A stretch of DNA of 13,555 bases from the NCBI GenBank assembly GCA_015655095.1, contig JAATFR010000224.1, positions 1-13,555 on the forward strand. The letters are read 5' to 3'. The translations under genes and the position numbers were made by a program. Below, piece by piece: positions 1-6,424 of this stretch. The notes under the pieces are model-generated. The model saw only the letters and a list, made by a program, of their open reading frames with translations, was not told the origin of the DNA and did not search any database. Origin of the DNA: Hyphomicrobiales bacterium. Lineage in GTDB: Bacteria > Pseudomonadota > Alphaproteobacteria > Parvibaculales > Parvibaculaceae. Each line of letters begins with the position of its first letter. Position 1 is the first letter of the stretch.

Positions 1-4
1 ACCA

Positions 5-27
5 GATTGAAACGCCGGGCTTCAATC
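5..27. repeat. 7-bp inverted repeat upstream of the DUF4153 gene
   Basis: GATTGAA (5-11) and TTCAATC (21-27) are perfect reverse complements separated by 9 bases. No T-run follows on either strand, so a terminator is not supported. The dyad lies about 60 bases before the DUF4153 start codon and could be an operator, or the tail of an element cut by the window edge. The remaining sequence up to base 88 holds no clear promoter or Shine-Dalgarno sequence. Confidence 0.35.
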
Positions 28-88
28 CTTTCCGGCAGACAACTGAAATACCTGCGTTCCGGTTGCAACTCGGGTTGCTTGCGGCGCG

Positions 89-1885
89 ATGGCGGTCAAG
101 GATCTGAGCCTGACCTGCACATCACAGGAAAGGCTCCTGACAGCCAGTCTGAAATATTGCCTGAAAGCGCGCCTTGATGAACTGGTGCGTTATCCCGCGC
201 CAGTTGTTCTCCTGCTGGCGTTTGGCATTTTCATCAATCTCGATATAGCCGATGCCATAACGCTCGGCGATGACAGCCGCAGCCGTATTTATTTCTGCCT
301 GGGGGCAGGCATTCTGGCCGGACTGGCAGGTCATCTCTCCGCGCTGGGAAGACATCGAGCCGTTCTTTTCAGTCTGGCGAGCGGGGTGCTGGCCGCGACT
401 GTCGGGGCGGTTCTGATGTTTTTTACAGCCGCTACGTCACAGAGACTGGTTCTGCTCGGTGGGCTCCTTCTGCTTTTGATGGCGGCCGCCTATTGGCGGC
501 GCGGCGTGGGGCCGGCTGCATTCTGGCAGTTCAATTTCCGCCTCTTTACCGCGGGCGGCATGGCGCTTCTTGCCGTCCTCATTCTGTGCGGCGGTCTTGC
601 GGCGCTGTTGGCAAGTTTTAATTGTCTGTTCGGCGTCAGCCTGCCGGAACATGCCTATGAGCATGTCTGGGCTACTGTGGCCGGGATGTTTGGCCCGCTC
701 TTTCTATTGACGCTCTTGCCGCGCGATCTGGATGACCGCTTTGCGCTGGAGACATCTCCCGGGCTTGTCGAAAAAGCCGTATCCGCTCTCATCAATTACG
801 CGCTGGTTCCTCTGCTGCTGGCCTATGCGCTGGTTCTCCATGCCTATGCGATCAAAATTCTGATCGGCTGGTCTATGCCGCGTGGCGAGATCGGTTCACT
901 TGTCCTTTATTTCGGGATAATCGGCACGGCCGCCTATATGGTGGCGTGGCCGTGGCGTGATCAGGGCTCATGGGCGCTACGCTGGTTTCTGCGCCTCTGG
1001 TTCCTGCTGCTGATCACACCTGTCGCCATGCTGCTGGTTGCGATGTGGCAGCGGATCGCCCAGTATGGCGTCACGCCTGAGCGTTATTGCCTGTGCCTTT
1101 TCACCTTTTGGCTCGCAGGCATTGTTGTCTACATGGCGGTGCGGCGAAGGCAGGTCGACCTGCGCATCATCCCGGCAAGCCTCGGGCTTTTGCTGGTCCT
1201 CTCCAGTGTCGGGCCGTGGGGGGCGAGCGCTGTCACTATACGCAGCCAGGTCAGCCAACTGACAAGATTTCTGGAAGGTCAGGGCCTGTTATCCCACGGT
1301 CATTTTAAAAAGCCCCTGTCTGAGGATGAAGGAGAATCAGGGCCGGTCCCGGCACGGATAAATTCCATTCTTCATACGCTTGAGTCAGTTAATGGTCTGG
1401 ACAGGCTGAAACCGCTGTTCGATGGTTTGCAGAATAGTCCATTCGCGCAACCGGGCGTGAGGGAGAATGTTGTCAGCAAAATCCAGAAGGTGCTGGGCGT
1501 ATCTCCTGTTGCATCCGGGGGCTTTGACCCCTCACAGGTTTCCTTCTGGATCATGACTCCTCTGTCTATGGAGATTGATGCAAGGAGCAGAGTCGTCGGC
1601 CCGTTCTCTAAAACTGAAGATGCAAAGCCTTACACTGTGCAGGGGATGACCGTGGAGGTGGGCAAGGCTGAAATCCGGGTGTCCGGTGTCACCGGGAACA
1701 CGAGCCGCATCAATATTGCGCCTCTCCTGCAATCGCTTCTGACAAAGAAACCTAAGGATCCTGTCCGTGTTTCTTCTGACGATGGCCGCGTCACTGCCGC
1801 CATCGGGTACCTGCAAGGACAGGCGGGCACTCATCCGCACATCAAAAACATGGAGTTCTGGCTGATCGTCAGGGACGCGCCGTAG
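89..1885 (+). CDS. DUF4153-type multi-pass inner-membrane protein
   Basis: This is a 598-residue protein of unknown function. Residues 1-35 look cytoplasmic. About eleven hydrophobic segments follow, near 38-55, 67-85, 91-112, 118-136, 152-178, 194-210, 232-255, 268-287, 299-319, 334-351 and 361-378. A hydrophilic C-terminal part (about 380-598) has no further membrane span. The stretch around VTPERY (328-333) and the SVGPWGASAV segment (373-382) resemble DUF4153 proteins of alphaproteobacteria; this assignment is from memory of the family. The ATG at 89 is the first possible start after an in-frame stop at 44-46, but it has no obvious ribosome binding site. The gene ends 4 bases before the convergent trmFO stop. 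Codon use looks less GC-rich than in uvrA or gyrA. A transport or envelope role is possible but nothing in the sequence shows it. Confidence 0.75.
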   Translation: MAVKDLSLTCTSQERLLTASLKYCLKARLDELVRYPAPVVLLLAFGIFINLDIADAITLGDDSRSRIYFCLGAGILAGLAGHLSALGRHRAVLFSLASGVLAATVGAVLMFFTAATSQRLVLLGGLLLLLMAAAYWRRGVGPAAFWQFNFRLFTAGGMALLAVLILCGGLAALLASFNCLFGVSLPEHAYEHVWATVAGMFGPLFLLTLLPRDLDDRFALETSPGLVEKAVSALINYALVPLLLAYALVLHAYAIKILIGWSMPRGEIGSLVLYFGIIGTAAYMVAWPWRDQGSWALRWFLRLWFLLLITPVAMLLVAMWQRIAQYGVTPERYCLCLFTFWLAGIVVYMAVRRRQVDLRIIPASLGLLLVLSSVGPWGASAVTIRSQVSQLTRFLEGQGLLSHGHFKKPLSEDEGESGPVPARINSILHTLESVNGLDRLKPLFDGLQNSPFAQPGVRENVVSKIQKVLGVSPVASGGFDPSQVSFWIMTPLSMEIDARSRVVGPFSKTEDAKPYTVQGMTVEVGKAEIRVSGVTGNTSRINIAPLLQSLLTKKPKDPVRVSSDDGRVTAAIGYLQGQAGTHPHIKNMEFWLIVRDAP

Positions 1886-1889
1886 GACC

Positions 1890-3284
1890 TTATTCCGCGG
1901 CCTTGCTGCCGGGAGAGAGCCACTGATCCATGTCGCGGAGCGCGCGGGCTGTATAGGCGCGCTTGCGGGCCGGAACCTTGTCGCGGCCACGCACCTTGCG
2001 GCCATCGGGACCCGGCGGCACCTCGACGGGCGGAAACAGGCCGAAATTCACATTCATGGGCTGAAATGTTTCGGCGTTCGCCTCGCCGGTGATGTGGGCA
2101 AGGAGGGCGCCCATCGCCGTGGTGCGGGGCGGCATCTGCGGGGGTTGGCCAAGGCGCCCGGCGGCGGCGAAACGGCCTGCGAGCATGCCCATGGCGGCGC
2201 TTTCCACATAGCCCTCGACGCCGGTGATCTGGCCCGCGAAACGTAGGCGCGGCATGGTCCTGAGCCGCATCAGCGGGTCGAGCAGGCGGGGACTATTGAG
2301 GAACGTATTGCGATGCAGCCCGCCCAGCCGGGCGAATTCCGCATTCTGCAAACCGGGGATTGTCCTAAAGATGCGGGTCTGCTCGGCATGGCGCAGCTTG
2401 GTCTGGAACCCGACCATATTGTAGAGCGTGCCGAGTGCATTGTCCTGCCGCAACTGGACCACGGCATAGGCCTTTTCGGCGGGATTGTGCGCATTGGTGA
2501 GCCCGCGCGGTTTCATCGGGCCGTGACGCAGGGTTTCGGGGCCACGCTCCGCCATGACCTCTATCGGCAGGCAGCCGTCAAAATAGGGCGTGCTGGCTTC
2601 CCATTCCTTGAAGTCGGTCTTTTCGCCCGCAATCAGCGCGTCGATAAAGGCGTTGTACTCATCCCTGTTCATCGGGCAGTTGATATAGTCCTTGCCAGTG
2701 CCGCCCGGTCCTTCCTTGTCATAGCGCGACTGGAACCAGCAGACCGACATATCCACGGTTTCGCGATAGATGATGGGCGCAATGGCGTCGAAAAAGGCCA
2801 GCTCCTCCGCACCTGTATGCGCGGCAATCGCTTGCGCGAGGGCGTCGGAGGTGAGGGGGCCAGTCGCGACGATGACGCTGTCCCAGTCTTCCGGCGGTAT
2901 CCCGGCTATTTCCCCAAGCTCGATAGTGATCAGAGGATGGCTGGTGAGCGCCCTTGTGACTTCCGCTGAGAAACCGTCCCGGTCGACCGCCAGTGCGCCG
3001 CCCGCGGGCACCTGCGCCCCCATGGCCGCGCGCATGACGATGGAGCCCATGCGGCGCATTTCCTCATGCAGCACGCCGACGGCGCTTGTTTCGCTGTCAT
3101 CCGAGCGGAATGAGTTGGAGCAGACCAGTTCCGCGAAATCGGCTGTGTGATGCGCGTCGGTTTTCACCGCCGGGCGCATCTCGTGCAGGATCACGGGCAC
3201 CCCGGCGTTCGCCAGCGCCCAGGCGGCCTCGGAACCGGCAAGCCCGGCCCCGATGACGTGAACAGGTTTCAGTTTTTCATTCAT
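1890..3284 (-). CDS. trmFO: Folate/FAD-dependent tRNA (uracil-54-C5)-methyltransferase TrmFO
   Basis: TrmFO makes 5-methyluridine at position 54 of the tRNA T-loop, taking the carbon from methylene-tetrahydrofolate and using reduced FAD; it is cytoplasmic. The 464-residue length is normal. The N-terminal FAD-binding glycine motif is GAGLAGSE (12-19), followed by the family motif CSNSFRS (55-61). Cys55 and Cys238 (in DGCLPIEVMAERG) align with the two cysteines known to matter in Bacillus and Thermus TrmFO. The C-terminal FAD-binding segment GQITGVEGYVESAA is at 351-364. The ATG at 3284 fits the family N-terminus exactly, but no good Shine-Dalgarno precedes it, and a second ATG four bases later is out of frame. 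Two amidase genes lie upstream on the same strand, behind a strong stem-loop, so trmFO may have its own promoter in the short gap. It converges on the DUF4153 gene with 4 bases between stops. Confidence 0.96.
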   Translation of the reverse strand: MNEKLKPVHVIGAGLAGSEAAWALANAGVPVILHEMRPAVKTDAHHTADFAELVCSNSFRSDDSETSAVGVLHEEMRRMGSIVMRAAMGAQVPAGGALAVDRDGFSAEVTRALTSHPLITIELGEIAGIPPEDWDSVIVATGPLTSDALAQAIAAHTGAEELAFFDAIAPIIYRETVDMSVCWFQSRYDKEGPGGTGKDYINCPMNRDEYNAFIDALIAGEKTDFKEWEASTPYFDGCLPIEVMAERGPETLRHGPMKPRGLTNAHNPAEKAYAVVQLRQDNALGTLYNMVGFQTKLRHAEQTRIFRTIPGLQNAEFARLGGLHRNTFLNSPRLLDPLMRLRTMPRLRFAGQITGVEGYVESAAMGMLAGRFAAAGRLGQPPQMPPRTTAMGALLAHITGEANAETFQPMNVNFGLFPPVEVPPGPDGRKVRGRDKVPARKRAYTARALRDMDQWLSPGSKAAE

Positions 3285-3316
3285 GGAGCCGGAAATAGCA
3301 TTTCGCGGCAGGGTAG

Positions 3317-3350
3317 GGAAGCAGCGGCCTTTGCTGAGGCTGCCGCTTCC
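3317..3350 (-). other. Strong stem-loop between the downstream amidase and trmFO
   Basis: Arms 3317-3329 and 3338-3350 pair over 13 positions, with one wobble and one mismatch, around an 8-base loop. On the minus-strand transcript the hairpin starts 7 bases after the amidase stop codon and ends about 32 bases before the trmFO start. No U-tract follows, so it is not a classic intrinsic terminator. It could be a weak terminator, a transcript-end stabiliser or a processing site that separates trmFO expression from the amidases. Confidence 0.55.
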
Positions 3351-3357
3351 TCAGCGC

Positions 3358-4788
3358 TTATCCCCAGAGAGCGGGTTTGCGTCCATTCCAGGGCTGTTCC
3401 TTTTCAAGCTGGGCGGCAAGGCGGAACAGGGTTGCTTCATCCCCGTAGCGGCCCGTGAACATCATGCCCAGAGGCAGGCCTGAGGCACTCATCGAAAGGG
3501 GCACGGACATGGAGGGCTGGCCGGTAAAGTTGAACGGCGGGGTGAAGGGAAAATGCACGCCCTGACGGCGGTTCAATTCCTTGGGGGCCAGCTTGACCGG
3601 ATCAATGACGCCTATTTCCGGTGGCGGCGTTGCCAGAACCGGGCATAAATAAATATCGAACTCCTTCCAGAGCGACAGGATCTGCCGGTTGAGCACGCGA
3701 AGCTGCTGCCAGCCCCACATGGCCTGTGCGCCAGTCAGTTTCTGACCGCCCTTGTAGGCGGCCCATGTCAGGGGCTCCAGCTCGTCAGGCAGAGGTTCGC
3801 GGCCCTTCTCCTCGATCAGCCGCATCATGCTGGCGGAAAAATTGGAGGCCGAAACGGCGCCCTGAGCCTTGTAAAGGGTACGATAATCGACGCCCAGACC
3901 CCGCTCGGTGCATTCATGACCAAGGCTCTGGAGGAGGGCCACCGTCTTTTCAAGCTCTGCCTGCACCTCCGGGTCGATCGGGCGGCCCGACGGGGTTTCG
4001 CCGGACCAGGCGACGCGAAGCTTGCCGGGGCTCAAGAGGATTTCCTCCAGATAGGGCCGGTCCTTTTTCGGGGCCGCATAGGGGCTGTCGTCCTCCGGAT
4101 AGCCGGTGACGTCCAGCATGGCCGCGCTGTCGCGGACACTGCGGCTGACGACGTGATCGACGGAAAAGCCGATGCCCCGGTCATAGTCTTTTGGGCCCTG
4201 TGGGTTGCGGTCGCGGGTGATCTTGAGGCCAAACAGGCCGCAGCAGGCAGCGGGAATGCGGATGGAGCCGAGCCCGTCGCTGGCATGCGCCAGCGGCACG
4301 ATTCCGGCGGCTGTGGCCGAAGCCGCGCCGCCCGATGAGCCGCCAGAGATATGATTGGTGTTCCAGGGCGAGCGGCACGGCCCCAGCAGCGCCGATTCCG
4401 TGGTCCCGGTAATGCCATATTCCGGCGTATTGGTCTTGCCCATCAGCACCACGCCCGAGGCGCGGAAGCGGCGGACAAGCTCGCTGTCATGATCGTCCAC
4501 CACATCGGCGACAAATTTGCTGCCCGAGGTGCGGGGCCAGCCGCGCACTTCCGAGCCAAGATCCTTGATCAGGAAGGGAACACCCTGAAGAGGACCATCG
4601 GGAAGCGGCTTTTTGGCGGCCTCCCGTGCCTCGTCCCAGGCTTCGTACACGATGGCATTCAGGGCAGGGTTGTGACGCTCGGCCCGCTCGATGGCGGCAT
4701 CGACCACTTCAAGCGGGGTGATGTCCTTTTTCTTGACGAGTTCGGCAAGGCCGATGCCGTCATAGTCCTGATATTGGGGGAAACTCAT
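3358..4788 (-). CDS. Amidase-signature hydrolase, NylA-like (downstream copy)
   Basis: This 476-residue member of the amidase signature family hydrolyses carbon-nitrogen amide bonds and is presumably cytoplasmic, since no signal peptide is seen. The Ser-cisSer-Lys triad is visible as Lys75 (in PFLIKDLG), Ser151 (in GGSSGG) and Ser175 (in GSIRIPA), with the family's usual spacing. The whole chain, including the C-terminal FNFTGQP segment (419-425), resembles 6-aminohexanoate cyclic-dimer hydrolase NylA more than GatA. The true substrate cannot be read from sequence. The loop before the nucleophile reads DGLGS, where its tandem neighbour has DGGGS. A Shine-Dalgarno-like AGGGAG lies 9 bases before the ATG. 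The gene starts 38 bases after the stop of the paralogous amidase and is probably co-transcribed with it. A stem-loop follows its stop codon. Confidence 0.9.
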   Translation of the reverse strand: MSFPQYQDYDGIGLAELVKKKDITPLEVVDAAIERAERHNPALNAIVYEAWDEAREAAKKPLPDGPLQGVPFLIKDLGSEVRGWPRTSGSKFVADVVDDHDSELVRRFRASGVVLMGKTNTPEYGITGTTESALLGPCRSPWNTNHISGGSSGGAASATAAGIVPLAHASDGLGSIRIPAACCGLFGLKITRDRNPQGPKDYDRGIGFSVDHVVSRSVRDSAAMLDVTGYPEDDSPYAAPKKDRPYLEEILLSPGKLRVAWSGETPSGRPIDPEVQAELEKTVALLQSLGHECTERGLGVDYRTLYKAQGAVSASNFSASMMRLIEEKGREPLPDELEPLTWAAYKGGQKLTGAQAMWGWQQLRVLNRQILSLWKEFDIYLCPVLATPPPEIGVIDPVKLAPKELNRRQGVHFPFTPPFNFTGQPSMSVPLSMSASGLPLGMMFTGRYGDEATLFRLAAQLEKEQPWNGRKPALWG

Positions 4789-4797
4789 GCAAGTCCA

Positions 4798-4803
4798 CTC
4801 CCT
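4798..4803 (-). promoter_or_regulatory. Ribosome binding site of the downstream amidase
   Basis: On the minus strand the 38-base gap between the two amidases contains AGGGAG, 9 bases before the ATG at 4788. No promoter or terminator is evident in the gap, which supports co-transcription of the two genes. Confidence 0.6.
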
Positions 4804-4826
4804 GAATTATGTTGTTTTTCATCTGT

Positions 4827-6254
4827 TCAGTTCCAGATCTTGGGGTGCTTGTCCGCCCATGGCCGGGCGATCTCCAGCTGACTTGCGAGACGCAGCAACA
4901 GGGCCTCGCCACCAAAGGGGCCAGCAAACATGATGCCGACTGGCAGGCCGTCCGCCGTCCAGTGGAGCGGCAGCGTGATGGCGGGTTGGCCGGTTGCATT
5001 CTGGATGGCCGTGAACGGCACATAATCATGGACCGGCTCGAAAGCCTTCACCGGGTCGCGTTCCTGAATGTCGATGGTGCCAAGCGCCAGAGGCGGGGCG
5101 CCGAGCGTGGGGGTCAGCCAGATGTCCCATTTTTCCATGAAATGGCCAACCTGTCGCGCCATGCCCTGCAGTTGAAGAATCGCGAGCTGATACTGCACGG
5201 CGCTGATAGTGCGGCCAACCTCGTAAAGACCCCGTGTTAGCCCCTCCAGATCGCCCTCGGCGGGGGTCTTGCCTGTCAGCATGGTGAGGCCGTCGATCTG
5301 CATGGCGAGGCCCGAGGCCCAGAGTGCCATGAAGGATTGAGCCATGACCTCGACCGACAAGGCCGGAGCCGCCTCCTCGACCTCATGGCCAAGATCGCGC
5401 AGCAGCTTGACGGTTTCGAGCACGGCTTTCTCGCACTCGGGATGCACTTTCTCGCCCGCCAGATTGGTCACCGAATAGGCGATGCGCAGCTTGCCTGGCG
5501 CCTTGCCGACCTCCGAGAGGAACGGATTTTCGACCGGCGGGGCCCAGTAGGGATCGCCTGTTTCGGGGCCGGAGGTACAATCCAGCATGGCCGCCGTGTC
5601 GCGCACCGTGCGCGAAACGATATGCTCGCTGATAAGGCCGCCCATGATGTCGCCAAGATTGGGGCCGAGCGGGTTGCGGGCGCGCGTCGGCTTGAGGCCG
5701 ACGAGGCCGCAGCAGGACGCCGGGATGCGGATCGAGCCGCCGCCATCATTGGCATGCGCGATCGGCACGATGCCAGCAGCGACCGCAGCACCCGAACCAC
5801 CTGATGAGCCGCCTGTCGAATGGTCCGTATTCCAGGGATTGCGGGCAGGGCCGTAAAAAGCCGATTCCGTCGTCGGCAGCAGGCCACATTCGGGCACATT
5901 GGTCTTGCCCAGGATCACCACGCCTGCTGCCTTAAAGCGGGTTGTAAGGGTGGAGTCGTGGGCGGCCGGTATGCCGGCAAAGTATTTTGAGCCGCTTTGT
6001 GTGGGTACACCGGCATAGTCGCCCAGAATATCCTTGAGGAGAAAGGGGACGCCGGCGAACACCCCTTCAGGTTTCGCCGCTGCCGCGGCCCGGCCCTGAT
6101 CATACATTTTTGTGACGACGGCGTTCAGGCGGGGATTATGTTTCTCGATGCGCGAAATGGCTTCTTCGGCCAGTTCGCTGGCGCTGACGTCCCCTTTTTT
6201 GACAAGCCCGGCCAGCCCCAGCGCGTCATATTTTGCATATTCATCGAAAGCCAT
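4827..6254 (-). CDS. Amidase-signature hydrolase, NylA-like (upstream copy)
   Basis: This 475-residue amidase-signature enzyme is a clear paralogue of the next gene downstream; the two align along their whole length. The catalytic triad is Lys74 (in PFLLKD), Ser150 (in GGSSGG) and Ser174 (in GGGSIRIPAS). These numbers nearly match those recalled for NylA (Lys72, Ser150, Ser174), the hydrolase of cyclic 6-aminohexanoate dimer. The C-terminal NATGQPAITLPL segment begins at residue 419. No signal peptide is seen. The ATG at 6254 is supported by alignment with the paralogue's N-terminus and by an in-frame stop two codons upstream. A weak GGGA lies 8 bases before it, while a better Shine-Dalgarno serves an out-of-frame ATG 14 bases upstream. 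A promoter is predicted at 6292-6320, between the uvrA terminator and this gene. A broad or linear-amide substrate is equally possible. Confidence 0.9.
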   Translation of the reverse strand: MAFDEYAKYDALGLAGLVKKGDVSASELAEEAISRIEKHNPRLNAVVTKMYDQGRAAAAAKPEGVFAGVPFLLKDILGDYAGVPTQSGSKYFAGIPAAHDSTLTTRFKAAGVVILGKTNVPECGLLPTTESAFYGPARNPWNTDHSTGGSSGGSGAAVAAGIVPIAHANDGGGSIRIPASCCGLVGLKPTRARNPLGPNLGDIMGGLISEHIVSRTVRDTAAMLDCTSGPETGDPYWAPPVENPFLSEVGKAPGKLRIAYSVTNLAGEKVHPECEKAVLETVKLLRDLGHEVEEAAPALSVEVMAQSFMALWASGLAMQIDGLTMLTGKTPAEGDLEGLTRGLYEVGRTISAVQYQLAILQLQGMARQVGHFMEKWDIWLTPTLGAPPLALGTIDIQERDPVKAFEPVHDYVPFTAIQNATGQPAITLPLHWTADGLPVGIMFAGPFGGEALLLRLASQLEIARPWADKHPKIWN

Positions 6255-6268
6255 GCGTCACATCCCAT
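6125..6268 (-). other. Out-of-frame 47-codon reading frame overlapping the upstream amidase start
   Basis: AAGGA on the minus strand (6276-6280 on the plus strand) stands 7 bases before an ATG at 6268. This ATG opens a 47-codon frame that overlaps the amidase N-terminus in another frame. The predicted peptide has no recognised domain and is rich in Trp and Lys. It may be a leader peptide that modulates amidase translation, or simply a chance frame. The Shine-Dalgarno placement is the only positive evidence. Confidence 0.2.
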
Positions 6269-6291
6269 TTGTTTGTCCTTCTTGGGCAGGA

Positions 6292-6320
6292 GCCTAGAAC
6301 GGGATGTGCCGAAGTGTAAA
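6292..6320 (-). promoter_or_regulatory. Predicted promoter of the amidase pair
   Basis: On the minus strand TTTACA (plus-strand 6315-6320) and CTAGGC (6292-6297) are separated by exactly 17 bases, and lie about 40 bases upstream of the amidase ATG. The -35 element is good; the -10 element is only a fair match to the alphaproteobacterial CTATAT-like box. The site lies between the uvrA terminator and the amidase gene, where a promoter is expected. Confidence 0.35.
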
Positions 6321-6345
6321 CGTTTTGTGGGACGAATGCGGGCTG

Positions 6346-6384
6346 GTAAAAAGAAGCCGTGGATGCATATCTCCATCCACGGCT
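6346..6384 (-). terminator. Intrinsic terminator of uvrA
   Basis: An 11-bp perfect stem (6355-6365 with 6374-6384) encloses an 8-base loop. On the minus strand the stem is followed by TTCTTTTTA, giving a U-rich tract. It begins about 40 bases after the uvrA stop codon. It is the clearest terminator in the window and isolates uvrA from the amidase genes downstream. Confidence 0.85.
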
Positions 6385-6424
6385 GAAATATATCAGTATG
6401 GAAACTGAATGGCGCTTTGTCGCG

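Noticed and set aside
2313..2969. 218-codon plus-strand frame inside trmFO
   Set aside because: It is a shadow of trmFO without a domain or a convincing ribosome binding site.
4827..6254. Possible GatA subunit of the Glu-tRNA(Gln) amidotransferase
   Set aside because: The C-terminal half, the tandem arrangement and the lack of gatB or gatC nearby fit NylA-like amidases better than GatA.
3358..6254. Possible mobile element carrying the amidase pair
   Set aside because: No transposase, flanking repeats, tRNA or integration signature is seen on either side.
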